Part shown: in pieces, positions 34,387 through 45,636 of the stretch
How the letters are laid out: every line of letters begins with the position of its first letter
Position numbering within the stretch: the stretch's first letter is position 1
Source of the DNA: Tillus elongatus
Taxonomy: Eukaryota; Arthropoda; Insecta; Coleoptera; Cleridae
NCBI GenBank assembly: GCA_964006375.1
Contig: OZ023266.1
Coordinates: 19,476,590-19,540,589 of the forward strand
DNA length: 64,000 bases
Reading direction: 5' to 3'
Notes under the pieces: generated by a model
Told to the model about the DNA's origin: nothing
What the model saw: the letters and a program-made list of their open reading frames with translations, nothing else
The model's database searches: none
Program-made: the position numbers and the translations under genes

Positions 34387-35994
34387 GATTAGATTAGATT
34401 AGATTTTATTGTGAGTGGGCTATTCCAGTCTCTCCACCGCGACCTCAGGTCTATTGTGGCTCACGTCTAATTATTTAGATTTCACCCATCAATTCCAGCT
34501 CTCTGAGGGAGTCGATCTTTTCTTGAGGGTGAAAGTTTGTTTGGCAGGTGTACTGCCATCTGAGTGAAGTCGCTTGCCCGTTTCGAAGCTCAAAGAGAGA
34601 TAACCTCTCTCCGAGTTCGTCTGGACCCGACATCCGTCAGTGTTTGCCTCGAGGCGGTATCATGAAGTCCCGCAACATCTAATCTCCAGCTGTAATCCAC
34701 CCCTAGAGATCTCAGCTCCCCTCAGGCTCTTCCAAACCTGACACCTAACAGTGTTAAGACTCAAGGCAACATCCAATCGAGTCCCGCTCCCGAGCATCAC
34801 CCCAGGGAGGTCGTCCGTCCCTTTCGTAGCACACAGTATGGGCTCCAAACTCCGGGTGCTTACCACTCATCAGAGACCAGAGCCCCCGGGACGTCTGGAC
34901 ACACTTCAGGGCTCAATCCAGGGCGGTATCATCTGGAACCCCGCTCCCGAGTAACCACCAAGCGAGGCCAATTGTCAGTCTCTGAGGCCACAGTGGAGGC
35001 GCCAAACTCCGGGTGCATATCACTCCCCAGAGATGTCTGCCTCCCCCCAGCCTCACCTGCACCAGACCCCCGCCAGTGTTTCATTGACTCGAGGCGGTAT
35101 CATGAAGTCCCGCCCTCGAGCAGCATCCAGGCGGGGTCGTTAGCCTGTATCGATGCTCACAGAGTAGGGTGAAGTCTCCAGGTGTAATCCACCCCTAGAG
35201 ACCCCAGCCACCTCCGGGTTCGTCCAGGTCCAACATCTGCTAGCGTTAACGTAAATTTCACCCAACAAATCGAGCTTCCGACAAGAGACGACACCTGCGA
35301 GGTGAAACTTTGTTTGACAGATGTACTGCCATCTGAGCGAAGTCGCTTCCCGTCTCAAAGCTCAAAGAGAGATAACCTCTCTCCGAGTTCGTCTGGACCA
35401 GACATCCGTCAGTGTTTTACTCGGTGCAGTATCATGAAGTCCTGCATCCGAGCAGCATCCAAGTGAGGTCGTTTGTCCGTTTCGAAGCTCACAGAAGAGG
35501 CATTTACCCTTAGTTTTATTCCACCCCTAAAGATCTCTCTCCTCCGGGTTCGTCTAGACCCGACACCCACCAGTGCTAGACTGAAGGCGACATCCCATCC
35601 GGCCCCGCTCCCGAGCAACGCACAAGCGAGGCTGTCCGTCCGTTCCGAAGCACACAGTGGGGGCCCCAAACTCCGGGTGTTTACCACTCATCATAGTTGT
35701 CAACCCCCTCCGGGTCGTCTAGACACACGACACCCGCCAGCACTCAACCCAAGGCGGCACCTATCCGGAACCCCGCTCCCGAGTAACAACCAAGCGCGGG
35801 CAACCATCAATTTCTAAGCCCAGAGTGGAGGCCTCAAAATCCGGGTGTACATCACTCCCCAGAGATATCCGCCTCCCTCCAGGCCCACATGGACAAGACC
35901 CCCGCCAGTGTTTGATTCCAATTAGTCGCCTTTTACGACAGGCAGGAGTTACCTTGGGCCTATTCTTTTAGTTAGTCCCCGGACCCACAGGGGA
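34387..35994 (-). mobile_element. Tandem-unit noncoding retroposon, copy 2 (full length)
   Basis: 1608 bp bounded by a 13-bp duplication CACACTCTGAGTA at 34374-34386 and 35995-36007. On the minus strand it runs from the 5' hairpin CCCCTGTGGGTCCGGGGA through ~165-bp degenerate units to AATAAAATCTAATC and a tail of (ATCTA)n-type repeats. The duplication length and the simple-sequence tail indicate target-primed reverse transcription. No open frame spans it. Confidence 0.8.
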
Positions 35995-36304
35995 CACACT
36001 CTGAGTAACATCCAAAAGCAAGAAAAGTGACATCACAACTATAAAATAAAGATACTTAACATTTAAAAACACAACATCATGCCACATGTTAAAAATCCAA
36101 AGTTAAAAATTCATCAATGAAACCAGATCACACAATAACTCTTTACAGTGTTCTCGAAACTATCTAAATGGCTGCTCCCTCAGTATCTTATTGTAGATCT
36201 TCAACAAATTTACCACAACACTCACCAACAATTTTGTGGTCTGAGGCTGAACCATCTGGTCGTTTACTGCTTGTCTTGTCCAATAAGTATGCTGTATGTC
36301 AAAC

Positions 36305-37740
36305 TCCCCTGTCGGTCCGGGGACTAACTAAAAGAATAGGCCCAAGATAACTCCTGCCTGTCATAAGAGGCGACTAATCGGAGTCAAACATTGGCGGGGG
36401 TCTTGTCGAGGTGTGCCTGGAAGAGGCGGAGTGATATGCACCCAGATTTTGAGCCTCCACTCTGGGCTTAAGATCTCTGATGAGTGGTATACACCCGGAG
36501 TTTGCCCACTGTGTTCTTGGGAGCGGGACTCGATGGGATGTCGCCTTGAGTCTAGCACTGGTGGGGGTGGAACCCGGAGGAAAGCTGAGATCTTTCGGGG
36601 TGGATTACAACTAGAGATTGAGGCCTCTTCTGTGAGCTTCAAAACGGACAAACGACCTCACTCGGATGCGGGACTTCATGATACTGCCTCGAGTCAAACA
36701 CTGACAGATATCTGGTCCAGACGAATTCGGAGAGAGGTTATCTCTCTTTGAGCTTTGAAACGGGCAAACGACTTCGCTCAGTTGGCAGTACCTGTGTCAA
36801 ACAAAGTTTCACCTCACAAATATCGTCTCCTGCAGGAAGCTCGATTTCTTGGGTGAAATTTAAGCAAACGCTGACGGGTATCGAGTCTAGACGAACCCGG
36901 AGGGGGGCTGAAATGTCGGGGGGTGGTTTACACCTGGAGGCTTAGGCCTACTCTGTGAGCTTTGAAACGGGCTAACGACCCCGCTTGGATGCTGCTCGAG
37001 GGCGGGACTTCATGATACCACCTCAAGTCAATGAAACACTGGCGGGGGTCTGGTATAGGTGAGCCTGGAGGGTGCCGGATATCTCTGGGGAGTGATATTC
37101 ACCTGGATTTTGACGTCTCCACTGTGGGCTTAGAAATGGACAATTGGCCTCACTTGGTTGTTACTCGGGAGCGGGGTTCCAGATGATACGGCTCTGTGTT
37201 GAGCGCTGGCGGGTGTCTGTGTCCAAACGACCTGGAGGGGGCTGTGATCTCTGATGAGTGGTATACATCCAGAGTTTGGGGCCCCCACTATGTGCTATGA
37301 AATGGACGGGCGGCCTCGCTTGGGTGATGCTCTGGAGCGGGACTCGATGGGATGTCATCTTAAGTCTAGCACTGGTGGATGTCGGGTTTAAACGAGCCTG
37401 GGGGGAGCTGAGATCTCTAGGGGTGGATTACAATTGGAAATTGAATGCTGCTCGAGAGTGGGACTTCATGATACCGCCTCAAGGCAAACACTGACGGATG
37501 ACGGGTCTAGACGAACTCGGAAAGAGGTTATCTCTCTTGAGCTTCGAAACGGGCAAGCGACTTCACTCAGGTGGCAGTACACCTGCCAAACAAACTTTCA
37601 CCCCCAAGAAAAGATCGACTCCTGCAGGGAGCTGGAATTGATTGGTGAAATTTAAATAATAAGACGTGAGCCACAATAGACCTAAGGTCTCGATGGAGGA
37701 ACTAGAATAGCCTACTCACAATAAATCTAATCTAATATAA
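36305..37740 (+). mobile_element. Tandem-unit noncoding retroposon, copy 3
   Basis: Starts TCCCCTGTCGGTCCGGGG, then AAGAATAGGCCCAAGATAAC, the same ~165-bp units with some unit-internal deletions, and ends CCTACTCACAATAAATCTAA. CAAACTCC occurs at both edges and may be a short target duplication. It lies in opposite orientation to copy 2, about 310 bp away. Confidence 0.75.
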
Positions 37741-38063
37741 TCTCAAACTCCTCCATTAATCCCTGTTCTGCTTAACAAAACATGCATGTCTAAACTATAC
37801 TTCTACTCTTTTAAGCACCGACCACAGTATTGTATTCTATCTATTCAGTGGATTTCATCTTTATGGCATCATCAATTTGTTTCTGCCTTACAGCTTCGTA
37901 AATGTGAAACTCGTTGCAGAAGGTATTGTGAAGCCAGAGAGAAATCCTCTACATTAGTTGTATTCATATGAATTCACCAAGTTAGGGTATGACACAATCC
38001 TTCCGTTCTTTGTCGCCATTTCTTTTCTATTGAAGATCTATTAGAAATTGATCAAGTTTTATA

Positions 38064-38811
38064 CGAGGCTTGTTCAATTGAAACCCATCTTTGGTTCAGA
38101 AAAAATTTATTGGCAAATATATTAACAAATAATTACCACTATTATTCATCCATTAAGGCACATATCCCATTGTTTCACCAACCAATGTATGCCCTGCTTA
38201 AAGAATTCTTGTGGCTGCTGCTCGAAGAATTATTTTATGGCATTTTGTACTTCTTAGTCCAACTGAAAACGATTACCTTTTACTGCCTTTTGCTGTAACC
38301 CAATTTGTGTACGATACTATGGACATATCCTATACTCACACCAACATTTTCTGAAATTGCTCTGATTGATATTCGACGATATTCTCTAATCAGGCCTGCT
38401 ACGCATGCCACATTCCTCTCTGTTGATGCACCACTCAATGCACCTGGTCGCGGCTTATCAGTCGTCTCCTCTCTTCCACTCTTAAATTTTCTACACCATT
38501 TCCTTGAAAGTTGGATATGCAAAACATGCGTTTCCATACACTGCTTGCGTTCGCGTATGAATTTGCAATGGTTGCAAACCTTCAGCACACAAAAATTCAA
38601 TGACCGCACGCTGGTTATATTTGGACGGATTGTTAACAACAAACGCCATTTTAAAATCACAATACTTAGAATCGCTGTCAAATATAAATGATAGGAACTG
38701 ATCAGTGTGATGTTTACAAACACAACTAACATTGCAAAACGTCAGTTGAGTGATTACAACTGTTTCCAAGGCTGACCTGACCAAAGATGGGTTTCAATTG
38801 AGCAAGCCTCG
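38064..38811 (-). mobile_element. Mariner-derived MITE keeping the helix-turn-helix part
   Basis: Perfect-to-near-perfect ~38-bp ends (CGAGGCTTGTTCAATTGAAA and complement) flanked by TA. On the minus strand it encodes NQRAVIEFLCAEGLQPLQIH, MVQKFKSGREETTDKPRPG-like sequence and NVACVAGLIREYRRISIRAI, the DNA-binding half of a mariner transposase, with a frameshift. The catalytic half is deleted. It ends 87 bp before exon 4. Confidence 0.8.
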
Positions 38812-38898
38812 TATTATCCAAATAATTGATGTCTTCAATAACTTTAGGTACATTTGAAAACCATTATTATTATTAATACGTTTTTTCTATCATTGCAG

Positions 38899-39132
38899 GT
38901 TAACATCGTGGGTATTTTACAAATTACTCCCATGTTTTTTGAGCTCAGTTGTGGTACATCCAGGACAAGTTGACATGTTAAAAAAAGCATCCAAGTCGAA
39001 TCTTCCTCTTATTTTCCTACCACTGCATAAATCTCACTTAGATTATTTACTAGTTAGTTTTATATTACTAAACAATAATGTTCGATCACCCTTAGTAGCA
39101 GCAGGTGACAATTTGAAAATACCTTTCTTTGG
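38899..39132 (+). CDS. mino: GPAT1/minotaur coding exon 4 (motif I)
   Basis: Acceptor TATCATTGCAG, donor GTGAGT; it enters by completing the split arginine (AG|G) and leaves with GG of a split glycine. It encodes LTSWVFYKLLPCFLSSVVVH, then PLIFLPLHKSHLDYLLVSFI and SPLVAAGDNLKIPFFG. HKSHLD (about residues 243-248 of the assembled protein) is acyltransferase motif I, HX4D, whose histidine is the catalytic base and aspartate its partner. The hydrophobic stretch before it fits a membrane-associated segment. Both catalytic residues are present. Confidence 0.95.
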
Positions 39133-39447
39133 GTGAGTATATTTATATTTTTCATCCCTTGTGTTAGGCTATAAAATCATTTGTAAACATCAGTATGTCT
39201 GGGTTTGGAATGGTTGAAGCATAAAAAATAAAGGCTTTTCTTTTAGACAGTATTTATTTTTGAAAACCCTACACATTTCGGTTCTTATCAATCATTTATA
39301 GGGGGTTAATACTTTTCTGTTTGTATTACAGAAACTACACGTTATATAAGAAATTTCCAAAGTTTTAATTTCACCTATTGTATTCAGTTTTTCAGACAAG
39401 GCTAACAGCAAAGGACAGAATATCAGTATAACCAGACTTGAAGTAGC

Positions 39448-39635
39448 AAAAGGATGAATATAAAATTTAAAAAATATAATATTCGCCCTGTGAATACTCT
39501 GCCAAGTGTTGAGAAGCTATTGGAACATTTTGTATATTGTCAGTTAATGGATTATTTTCAGAAAAACAAATTGTTTGTTGGTTATCAGTCTGGGTTTAGA
39601 AAGCATCATTCTTGCGAGACTATTTATGTCTTTAC
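39448..39635 (+). pseudogene. CR1-like reverse transcriptase, N-terminal part
   Basis: Encodes YNIRPVNTLPSVEKLLEHFV, then YFQKNKLFVGYQSGFRKHHS and CET, the YRPI..LP...K..E......L..YF....L...QSGFR..HSCET start of a CR1-like RT. It is cut off right after HSCET by the insert and continues at 40801. Confidence 0.85.
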
Positions 39636-40362
39636 CTTGACTGTTCTTGTTATTACACACATTATTACTTTGTTCTTCCATTTTGTTGCTTATCATTCTT
39701 TGTAGTGTAGCAAACTGAGTATTTCCTCCTTTTCTAATTGAACTGGTTCTTCTAAAAACTGCTGTATCGACTTCATCCGTTTTATGTTTACTTTCAAAGT
39801 TATTAACAATGTTTTGAATGTTCTTAGACTTTGAGTTTCTCCGGCTTAAGTTTGTTTTATGCGTGTTAGCTTGTTTTTCGAAGTTCTTTGATAATTCTGT
39901 TACACTGTTTTCCGGATTTATTATTTCGATATAAACTTCAGTCTTGACTGTTTTATTTTGAGATTTTCCTTCTTTCTTTACGACGGTTTTATCTATTTGA
40001 TTATTTACATTGTGTTCACTGGCACTTTTTGTTTCATGTCCGTTTTGTATATCATTTATTTTAGAACTTGAAAAATCAGGCACCACTGGTCTGACAGGGT
40101 TGTATTTTTTATTTCTATAGGTTTCTAAATAATTATTATAAGACATAACTGAAGCCTTTATGTTGTCGGAAAAGTCTGAATTCAAGCTAGAATCTGAATT
40201 GTTTCTTGAACAAATGTAGGGTGGGCTTTTCGAAGAAATTCCGCTATCATTCGAGCAAACACTTCTTGATCTTCTTTTTTCCCCTGATATATAAGTATCT
40301 AAAAAGCTGACATAGTCTTTATATTCCGTTTTCTTCACTTTTACTGGTGACACTTGAGACAT
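39636..40362 (-). CDS. Candidate captured first coding exon of an unidentified gene
   Basis: On the minus strand, ATG at 40362 (context AGAAAATGTC) opens 242 codons plus 1 nt ending at CAAG|GTAAAG, a good 5' splice site at 39636. The protein begins MSQVSPVKVKKTEYKDYVSF, is rich in Ser, Asn and Lys, and includes SNDSGISSKSPPY, YNNYLETYRNKKYNPVRPVV and FRRTSSIRKGG. No transposon domain or known family is recognised. The codons look protein-like rather than random. Upstream 40363-40800 would be 5'UTR/promoter. Beyond the donor, the frame runs into antisense RT sequence. The function is unknown; it may be a nonfunctional gene fragment. Confidence 0.5.
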
Positions 40363-40800
40363 TTTCTATTTAAATGAGAGCCGACACAGTTACAAACACA
40401 ATGAACTGGACGATGACCACTTTGAATAACTGAAGAACTGAAAGACGTTAAAATTTGAACCAGCACAGCCGCAGAAAGTGAAACTTGAAGCTTGCAGAGA
40501 CGGAGGAAGAATAAAACTGGATTTCTATATGGAATTTCTGATGATATCACCTACTGTGGTTGGTTAAATGTTGGGGAACAGAGAACTGTGTTTTATCAAC
40601 GAAGCTTTGTGTGTAACCACAACGTTCGCAAACAGTTTGCAATGAAACTGATACGCAAGATGATTTCAAATATTTTTTATTTTTATAATGAGAATAAACT
40701 CTTTGTTTATCTCGATTAGATGAACTAGAAGCAATATGTTGTTTTATATAATACCTATCTGTGTACCGATACAAGATAACAGCTGACGATTTCTAAGTGA
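40363..40800 (-). promoter_or_regulatory. Possible captured promoter/5'UTR of the minus-strand exon
   Basis: 438 bp between the minus-strand ATG and the resumed RT sequence. It contains TATTATATAAAAC about 385 bp upstream of the ATG and several TCAGT-type initiator-like sites. It is not part of the CR1-like element. Promoter function is inference only. Confidence 0.25.
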
Positions 40801-42020
40801 AAGGAAGCAATAGAACAAGCGAAATATGTACTAGCTGTGTTTGTTCATCTTAAAAGAGCTTTCGAAACAATGGACAAGGATATTCTTCTGCGGAAGCTGG
40901 CATATTATGGTATTGGTGGAAATGTGTTAGGATGGCTGAGGCAATACTTGACTGGCAGGACACAGAGGACCAGATTAGAGAAAGAAATATCAGATGAGGT
41001 GGTGTGCTGCACTGGAGTTCCTCAGGGGCATATACTCGGACCCCTACTTTTTATCATTTACATTAATGATATTAATTTCAGTGGAGATTTTGAATATATA
41101 AGTTTGTTTGCTGACGACACAGTGATTGCCTGTACTGGAGACAATGTTGCAAATATGGTTACAAGGATAAATGAAATTCTTGATAGGTTTGCTGCATACC
41201 TTCATGTGAACAGACTGGGGTTGAATGCAAACAAAACAAAAGCTATGTTATTGGGTAGTAAGTATAGGCTGAAGAAGATAGATTGTAATAATGTAACTTT
41301 GATGATTGAAAACAAGAGGATAGAATTTGTACAAGAAATGAAATATTTGGGTTTTGTTTTGGATGAGGCACTTAGCTTTAAGAGTCACTCTGAGTACATA
41401 AGCAAGAAAATAAGGAAAAAAATATTTTTGTTCAGCAGACTCAGTTACAATTTGTCAGTGTATGCTAGTATCACAGTGTATTGCACACTGTTACAATCTC
41501 ATTTTGATTACTGTGCCACCTTGCTTCACGTGATGAATCTGAACTCTCTGAATGTGTTACAGAAACTGCAGAATCATGCGAATTATCTTAAAAGTGAGCA
41601 GGTATACACCTATAAAATGGATGGCAGCGACTTTGAACTGGCAATCCGTTGCAGATAGACTGTACTATTTAACGATGATATTTGTTTTTAAACTTGCGAA
41701 GAATCTGTTGCCAGCCTATCTCGATTCATTTCTGGTTTTTAACAAAGACATTTACCAATATAATACAAGGGGTGCTGATGGTCTGCACATATATAGAACC
41801 TATACAAGTGGAGCAATGAAGTCAGTGTTTTTTAGAGGTATCAGCGAGTTTAACAGCTTACCTGATGATTTAAGAAATTGTGGTACATTGGGTTTAGTTA
41901 GGAGGAAACTTTTTCAGTTTTTGATGTTGAGAGCACATGTATGATTAAATATTAATTTGTTAGTATGTATTAGGATTTTCTATATTGAAATAAACTTATA
42001 ATTATTATATATTATTATTA
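40801..42020 (+). pseudogene. CR1-like reverse transcriptase, remainder and 3' end
   Basis: Resumes with KEAIEQAKYVLAVFVHLKRA, then FETMDKDILLRKL, GVPQGHILGPLLFIIYIND and the catalytic box SLFADDTVIA, then VNRLGLNANKTKAMLLGSK. One frameshift near 41580 separates the thumb from the C-terminus (PIKWMAATLNWQSVADRLYY, FNSLPDDLRNCG). The 3' end has ATTGAAATAAACTT and a short (TTA)n tail. About 8-9 residues expected between HSCET and this part are missing at the insert. Confidence 0.85.
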
Positions 42021-42539
42021 TTATTAAAATGACGCTTTTTGTTGCTTTAAAAGAAGCGTAGTTTTATATTCATCGTTTTGCTACTTCAAATCTGAAGACG
42101 CTGATATTCGGTCCTTCAATGTTACCTTTGTCTAAAAAACTGAAGACAATAGATGAAATTAAAACTTTCGCCATTTCTTATATACGGTAGTTTCTATAGT
42201 GCAAACAGAAAATAATCAGCCGTCTAAAGATGTTTCATAAGAACTGCAATTCATAGGGTTTTTTAAATAAATCCTTTCAGGACGAAAAGCGTTTAATTTT
42301 TATTCTTCAATCAGGCTATAAAATTGTTATAATAAGATGTGATATTTATTTATTGATAATACCTCTTGGGTATTAAATAACGAAATAAATATTAGTTTTA
42401 ATACAACAGTTGTGTGTTTAATTTGGGAGAGTGTTCATCATCAGAGCGACTTTAATCAATTGAGGAACACAATTAAAATCAGTAATGTATTAGTAATTTG
42501 TCTTGAACATCCTGGTCCGAATCTGACCTCTAAAAAATT

Positions 42540-42973
42540 ATGCGTCACTGGGCGCATCTGCTAGATTTATTACAGGTTATTCAACAGTATTATCAGCTAT
42601 GGAATATTGGCTTGGGGGGGGGGGGTGCATACACCAATGTATACAAAAAATACTACTTAAGATAATCAACGGAAATAATTTCATTGTTAACAATCCTCTA
42701 AGCATTGAACAACTTTATGCTTTAGAAGCATTAAATTATCATTATGCAGATATCAAATCACAATTCCAGGCCTCTGATAGTAAAACAAGGAATAAAAACA
42801 TTCAAATTCTGATCAGATACAAAACTGTTAGTAGTAAAAATAGTCTAGTTAAAGCAATTGGACTATTTAATAATTTAGATAATAATTTAAAAAATTTACA
42901 AACAAAAAATACGAAGAAAAAGTTATTGTTGCCAATGTTTAAGAAATGGAGTTTTTATTTGAGTATGTGCTAG
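42540..42973 (+). pseudogene. Non-LTR RT C-terminal fragment
   Basis: WGGGGCIHQCIQKILLKIIN, then LSIEQLYALEALNYHYADIK and LLLPMFKKWSFYLSMC. Similar in layout to the end of non-LTR RTs (YGI.VWG...... IQK.ILKII). It contains a run of 12-13 G at about 42612-42624, an easy place for a frameshift. The upstream part is not recognised. Confidence 0.5.
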
Positions 42974-43031
42974 TTTATTACTTGTTCAGATTTAAGTGAA
43001 TGTATTTTGAAGACTGTGTTCGCATTGACAT

Positions 43032-45495
43032 ACGAGTGACTTTTTGAATGAAACAGGTTTTTTGACAAAATCATTTTATTTCTCAACATAGTCTCCTTTG
43101 ACCTCTATACACTTCGTCCAACGTTTCTCCGATTTTTTATCCCTTTCAAAAAAAAAAAAGAAGATTTGTCGAGGTCCTCAAAATAGGTATTTGTTTGTGA
43201 GATGATTTCATCATTGGAGTCAAATCTCTATCCGCCACGCCATTTTTTAAAGTTTGGAAACAAGAAATAGTCACTCGGGGCTAAATCCGGAGAATAGGGC
43301 GGATGAGGGAGCAATTCGTAACCCAATTTATGTAATTTCCCATGGAGACTACACATGTGTGCACCTTTTTTTTTTCCTCGGCTCTTCCACGATAGCACTG
43401 CAACCTTTGGTTGATTGTGCATTCCCTTAGTCTTACTCCACCCATTCCAAAATCACTGTGCCTTGAACTGGTCTGCACAGCGATTGGTAGGGTGAAGTTT
43501 TATATTCCTCTGTCTCCGGTCTAGACTGACCGTAGATCAGTTGTCTTTTGCGGTCCAGAGCTTTACACTCGCACAAGATGTGCTGGGGTGATTCCTCCCC
43601 CTCGCCGCAGAGTCTGCATGCAAGGTCCCCTTCCAACCGCCCCATTTTATGCAGGAGTTTCTTGACTGCCATGTGTCCCATCAAGAGACCTGTTGTGTTT
43701 CTGAGCTGTCCTCTGCTAAGATTTAGCAGCTCCACAGCTCTCTTTGAACTGGGTCCGTCAATTATTGACTTCCCATGTCTGAGCCCTGGGCAGTCCGCCC
43801 AGTACACATTGTGTTGGTTTCTGACCCAGGACTTAATGGCTCCCCTGGCAGTGCTCTTTGTCACGCCCAGAGCCAGTTCTGGTCCCATAAATGGTTCTGC
43901 TGACCCTCTCTTCGCGAGACTGTCAGCTTCTCCATTGCCTTTGACCCCGGAGTGACCCGGCACCCAGATGAGGGTCACCTCATTCTGCCGAGCCAGGTCG
44001 CTCGTCTCGTCTCGGCACTCACTCACCAGCCAGGAATTTACCCGTGGGCTACTTAGTGCCTTAAGGGCTGCCTGGCTGTCTGTGGCTATGAGGATCCGCT
44101 TGTTGGTGTAGCCCCTCTTCTTGTTCTCCCGCACACAGTGCAGGATGGCGTACATTTCGGCCTGAAACACTGTTGCATGGGCTACGAGGGAAATACTATG
44201 ACTTACCCTCGGTCCTTCCGAGTAAACATCTGCCCCCGTCCCACGCTCCCCGCCGGATCCGTCCGTGAACCAGACGAGCGCGTCCCGGGGTATGCCCGGC
44301 GTCCCCTCCCGCCATGCCTCGCGGTCGGGGATTTCCAGTGTAAAGTTGTTTTCCCTGCAGATTCGCGGGCTCGCAAAGTCTGACCTCATATCAAGCATGG
44401 GCTCCTTCACGATCTCCTGAATTTTGCAGTGGCCCCTGAAGACTGGGTTGATCTTCAGTCTACCATTGCAGGCTAGTCTGTATAGTCCTAGCCTGGCCTC
44501 CCCCATAATAACTAAGTGAAGGGGGGGGTGCACCCTTGCATTGTCTTGGTGGAAAAGAACTTTTTCAATGGCCAAATGCGGTCGTTTTTTTTGTTTTTAC
44601 CTTCAAACCGTCATTGAATTGGTCCAATAAGTTTGTATAATATTCGCCATTGATTGTTCTTCCCTTTTGAAGGTAATCAATGTGGATTATGCCGTGTGCA
44701 TCCAAAAAACGGTCGCCATGACTTTGTTGGTTGACAAACCCACCTTGGCGTTCTTCGGCGCCGATTCGCATGGAGAAACCCACTGTTTTGACTGCTGCTT
44801 GGTCTCTGGTGTATTGTGGTGAATCAATGTTTCGTCCACGGTTACGAAACGGCGCAAAAACTCGTCCTTATTGCGGTTGAACAACGACAAGCACTCCTTC
44901 GAAGTTGTCACATGATTGTGTTTCTGGTCGATTGTGAGCACGCGCCGCATCCCTCTTGCAGATAGCTTTCTCATACCCAAGTGATCATGCAAAATTCGAA
45001 CCACTGAGCCATGTGATATGCGCATGGCTTCCACAATCTCCCGCACTTTCAATCTCCGATCGGCCAACACCGTATCGTGAATTTTTTCAATTGTTTCGGG
45101 TGTAGCGACCTCAACTGGGCGTCCACAATGTTCGGTGTCATTTGTGTTTGTACGGCCGCAACGAAATTCAATAAACCACTTTTTTACCATGGAAATTGAT
45201 GGTGCAGAGTCCCCATCGTATTTATCAAACTTAGCCTTGGTTTAAGTGATAGTTTTTTTTTTTTTTTTTCGCAAAAAATAATGTTTGATGAGCACACGAA
45301 ATTCACTTTTTTCCGTTTTCGTTATAACTCAAGAGGTTGTCTGCTTTCAATGGCTATCTAACACAAACTAAATGACGCAGCTTCTTCAAAATTTGACATG
45401 AGTCAACTAACAGATGCTTGTTGACAGGAACGGTGTTACCCTTCCTGTGAGGAGGTGGGAAATTCAAAAAGTCATGACTTATTGACCCGCCCTCG
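43032..45495 (-). mobile_element. Mariner transposon (DD34D type), split by a retroelement
   Basis: Ends CGAGTGACTTTTTGAATG and CGAGGGCGGGTCAATAAGTC (minus) flanked by TA. The transposase reads from about 45190: MVKKWFIEFRCGRTNTNDTE, TPETIEKIHDTVLADRRLKV, FVTVDETLIHHNTPETK (first D), KVLFHQDNARVH (second D). It then continues beyond the insert at 43355 with CSLHGKLHKLGYELLPHPPY, SPDLAPSDYFLF (third D). Small frameshifts are present. The insert lies exactly after the second catalytic motif. Confidence 0.85.
43362..44520 (-). mobile_element. 5'-truncated RNase H-bearing non-LTR element inserted in the mariner
   Basis: Bounded by GTGCACC on both sides (about 43355-43361 and 44529-44535), with the poly(A) end read as T10 at 43363. 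On the minus strand it encodes an RNase H with DALVWFTDGSGG (D), AEMYAILHCVRE (E), IATDSQAALKAL (D) and WVPGHSGVKGNGEADSLA (D), all catalytic residues present. A C-terminal CRLCGEGEESPQHILCEC knuckle follows. The open frame runs 44575-43433 because insertion fused it in frame to the mariner motif KVLFHQDNARVH. Confidence 0.85.
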
Positions 45496-45636
45496 TATTT
45501 ATGTTTGGTGATTTAATTTTAAGTTTTACTTTGTAACCAGTGCCACCAACAGATAACTATGTTTATCTCTCTGTGTGGATTATATAATCTTTGTAACTGT
45601 TATTATATTGGTTAATAAATAACTACCTACTTGCAG

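Larger units (their letters stand above)
39246..42285. mobile_element. Composite bounded by ~165-bp inverted repeats
   Basis: 39246-39412 (TATTTATTTTTGAAAACCCT, AAGTTTTAATTTCACCTATT) is an imperfect inverted copy, roughly 75-80%, of about 42110-42285. Between them lie both halves of a CR1-like element and a foreign 1.17-kb insert. It is not clear whether the arms mobilised the interior or simply flank it. Confidence 0.55.

Noticed and set aside
39246..39412. Hammerhead core in the 165-bp arms (GAACCGAAATGTG on the minus strand; CTGAAGACGCTGATATTCGG near 42090)
   Set aside because: Each arm has at most one of the two core boxes and helix II cannot be formed; resemblance to the other inverted-repeat elements is too weak to call.
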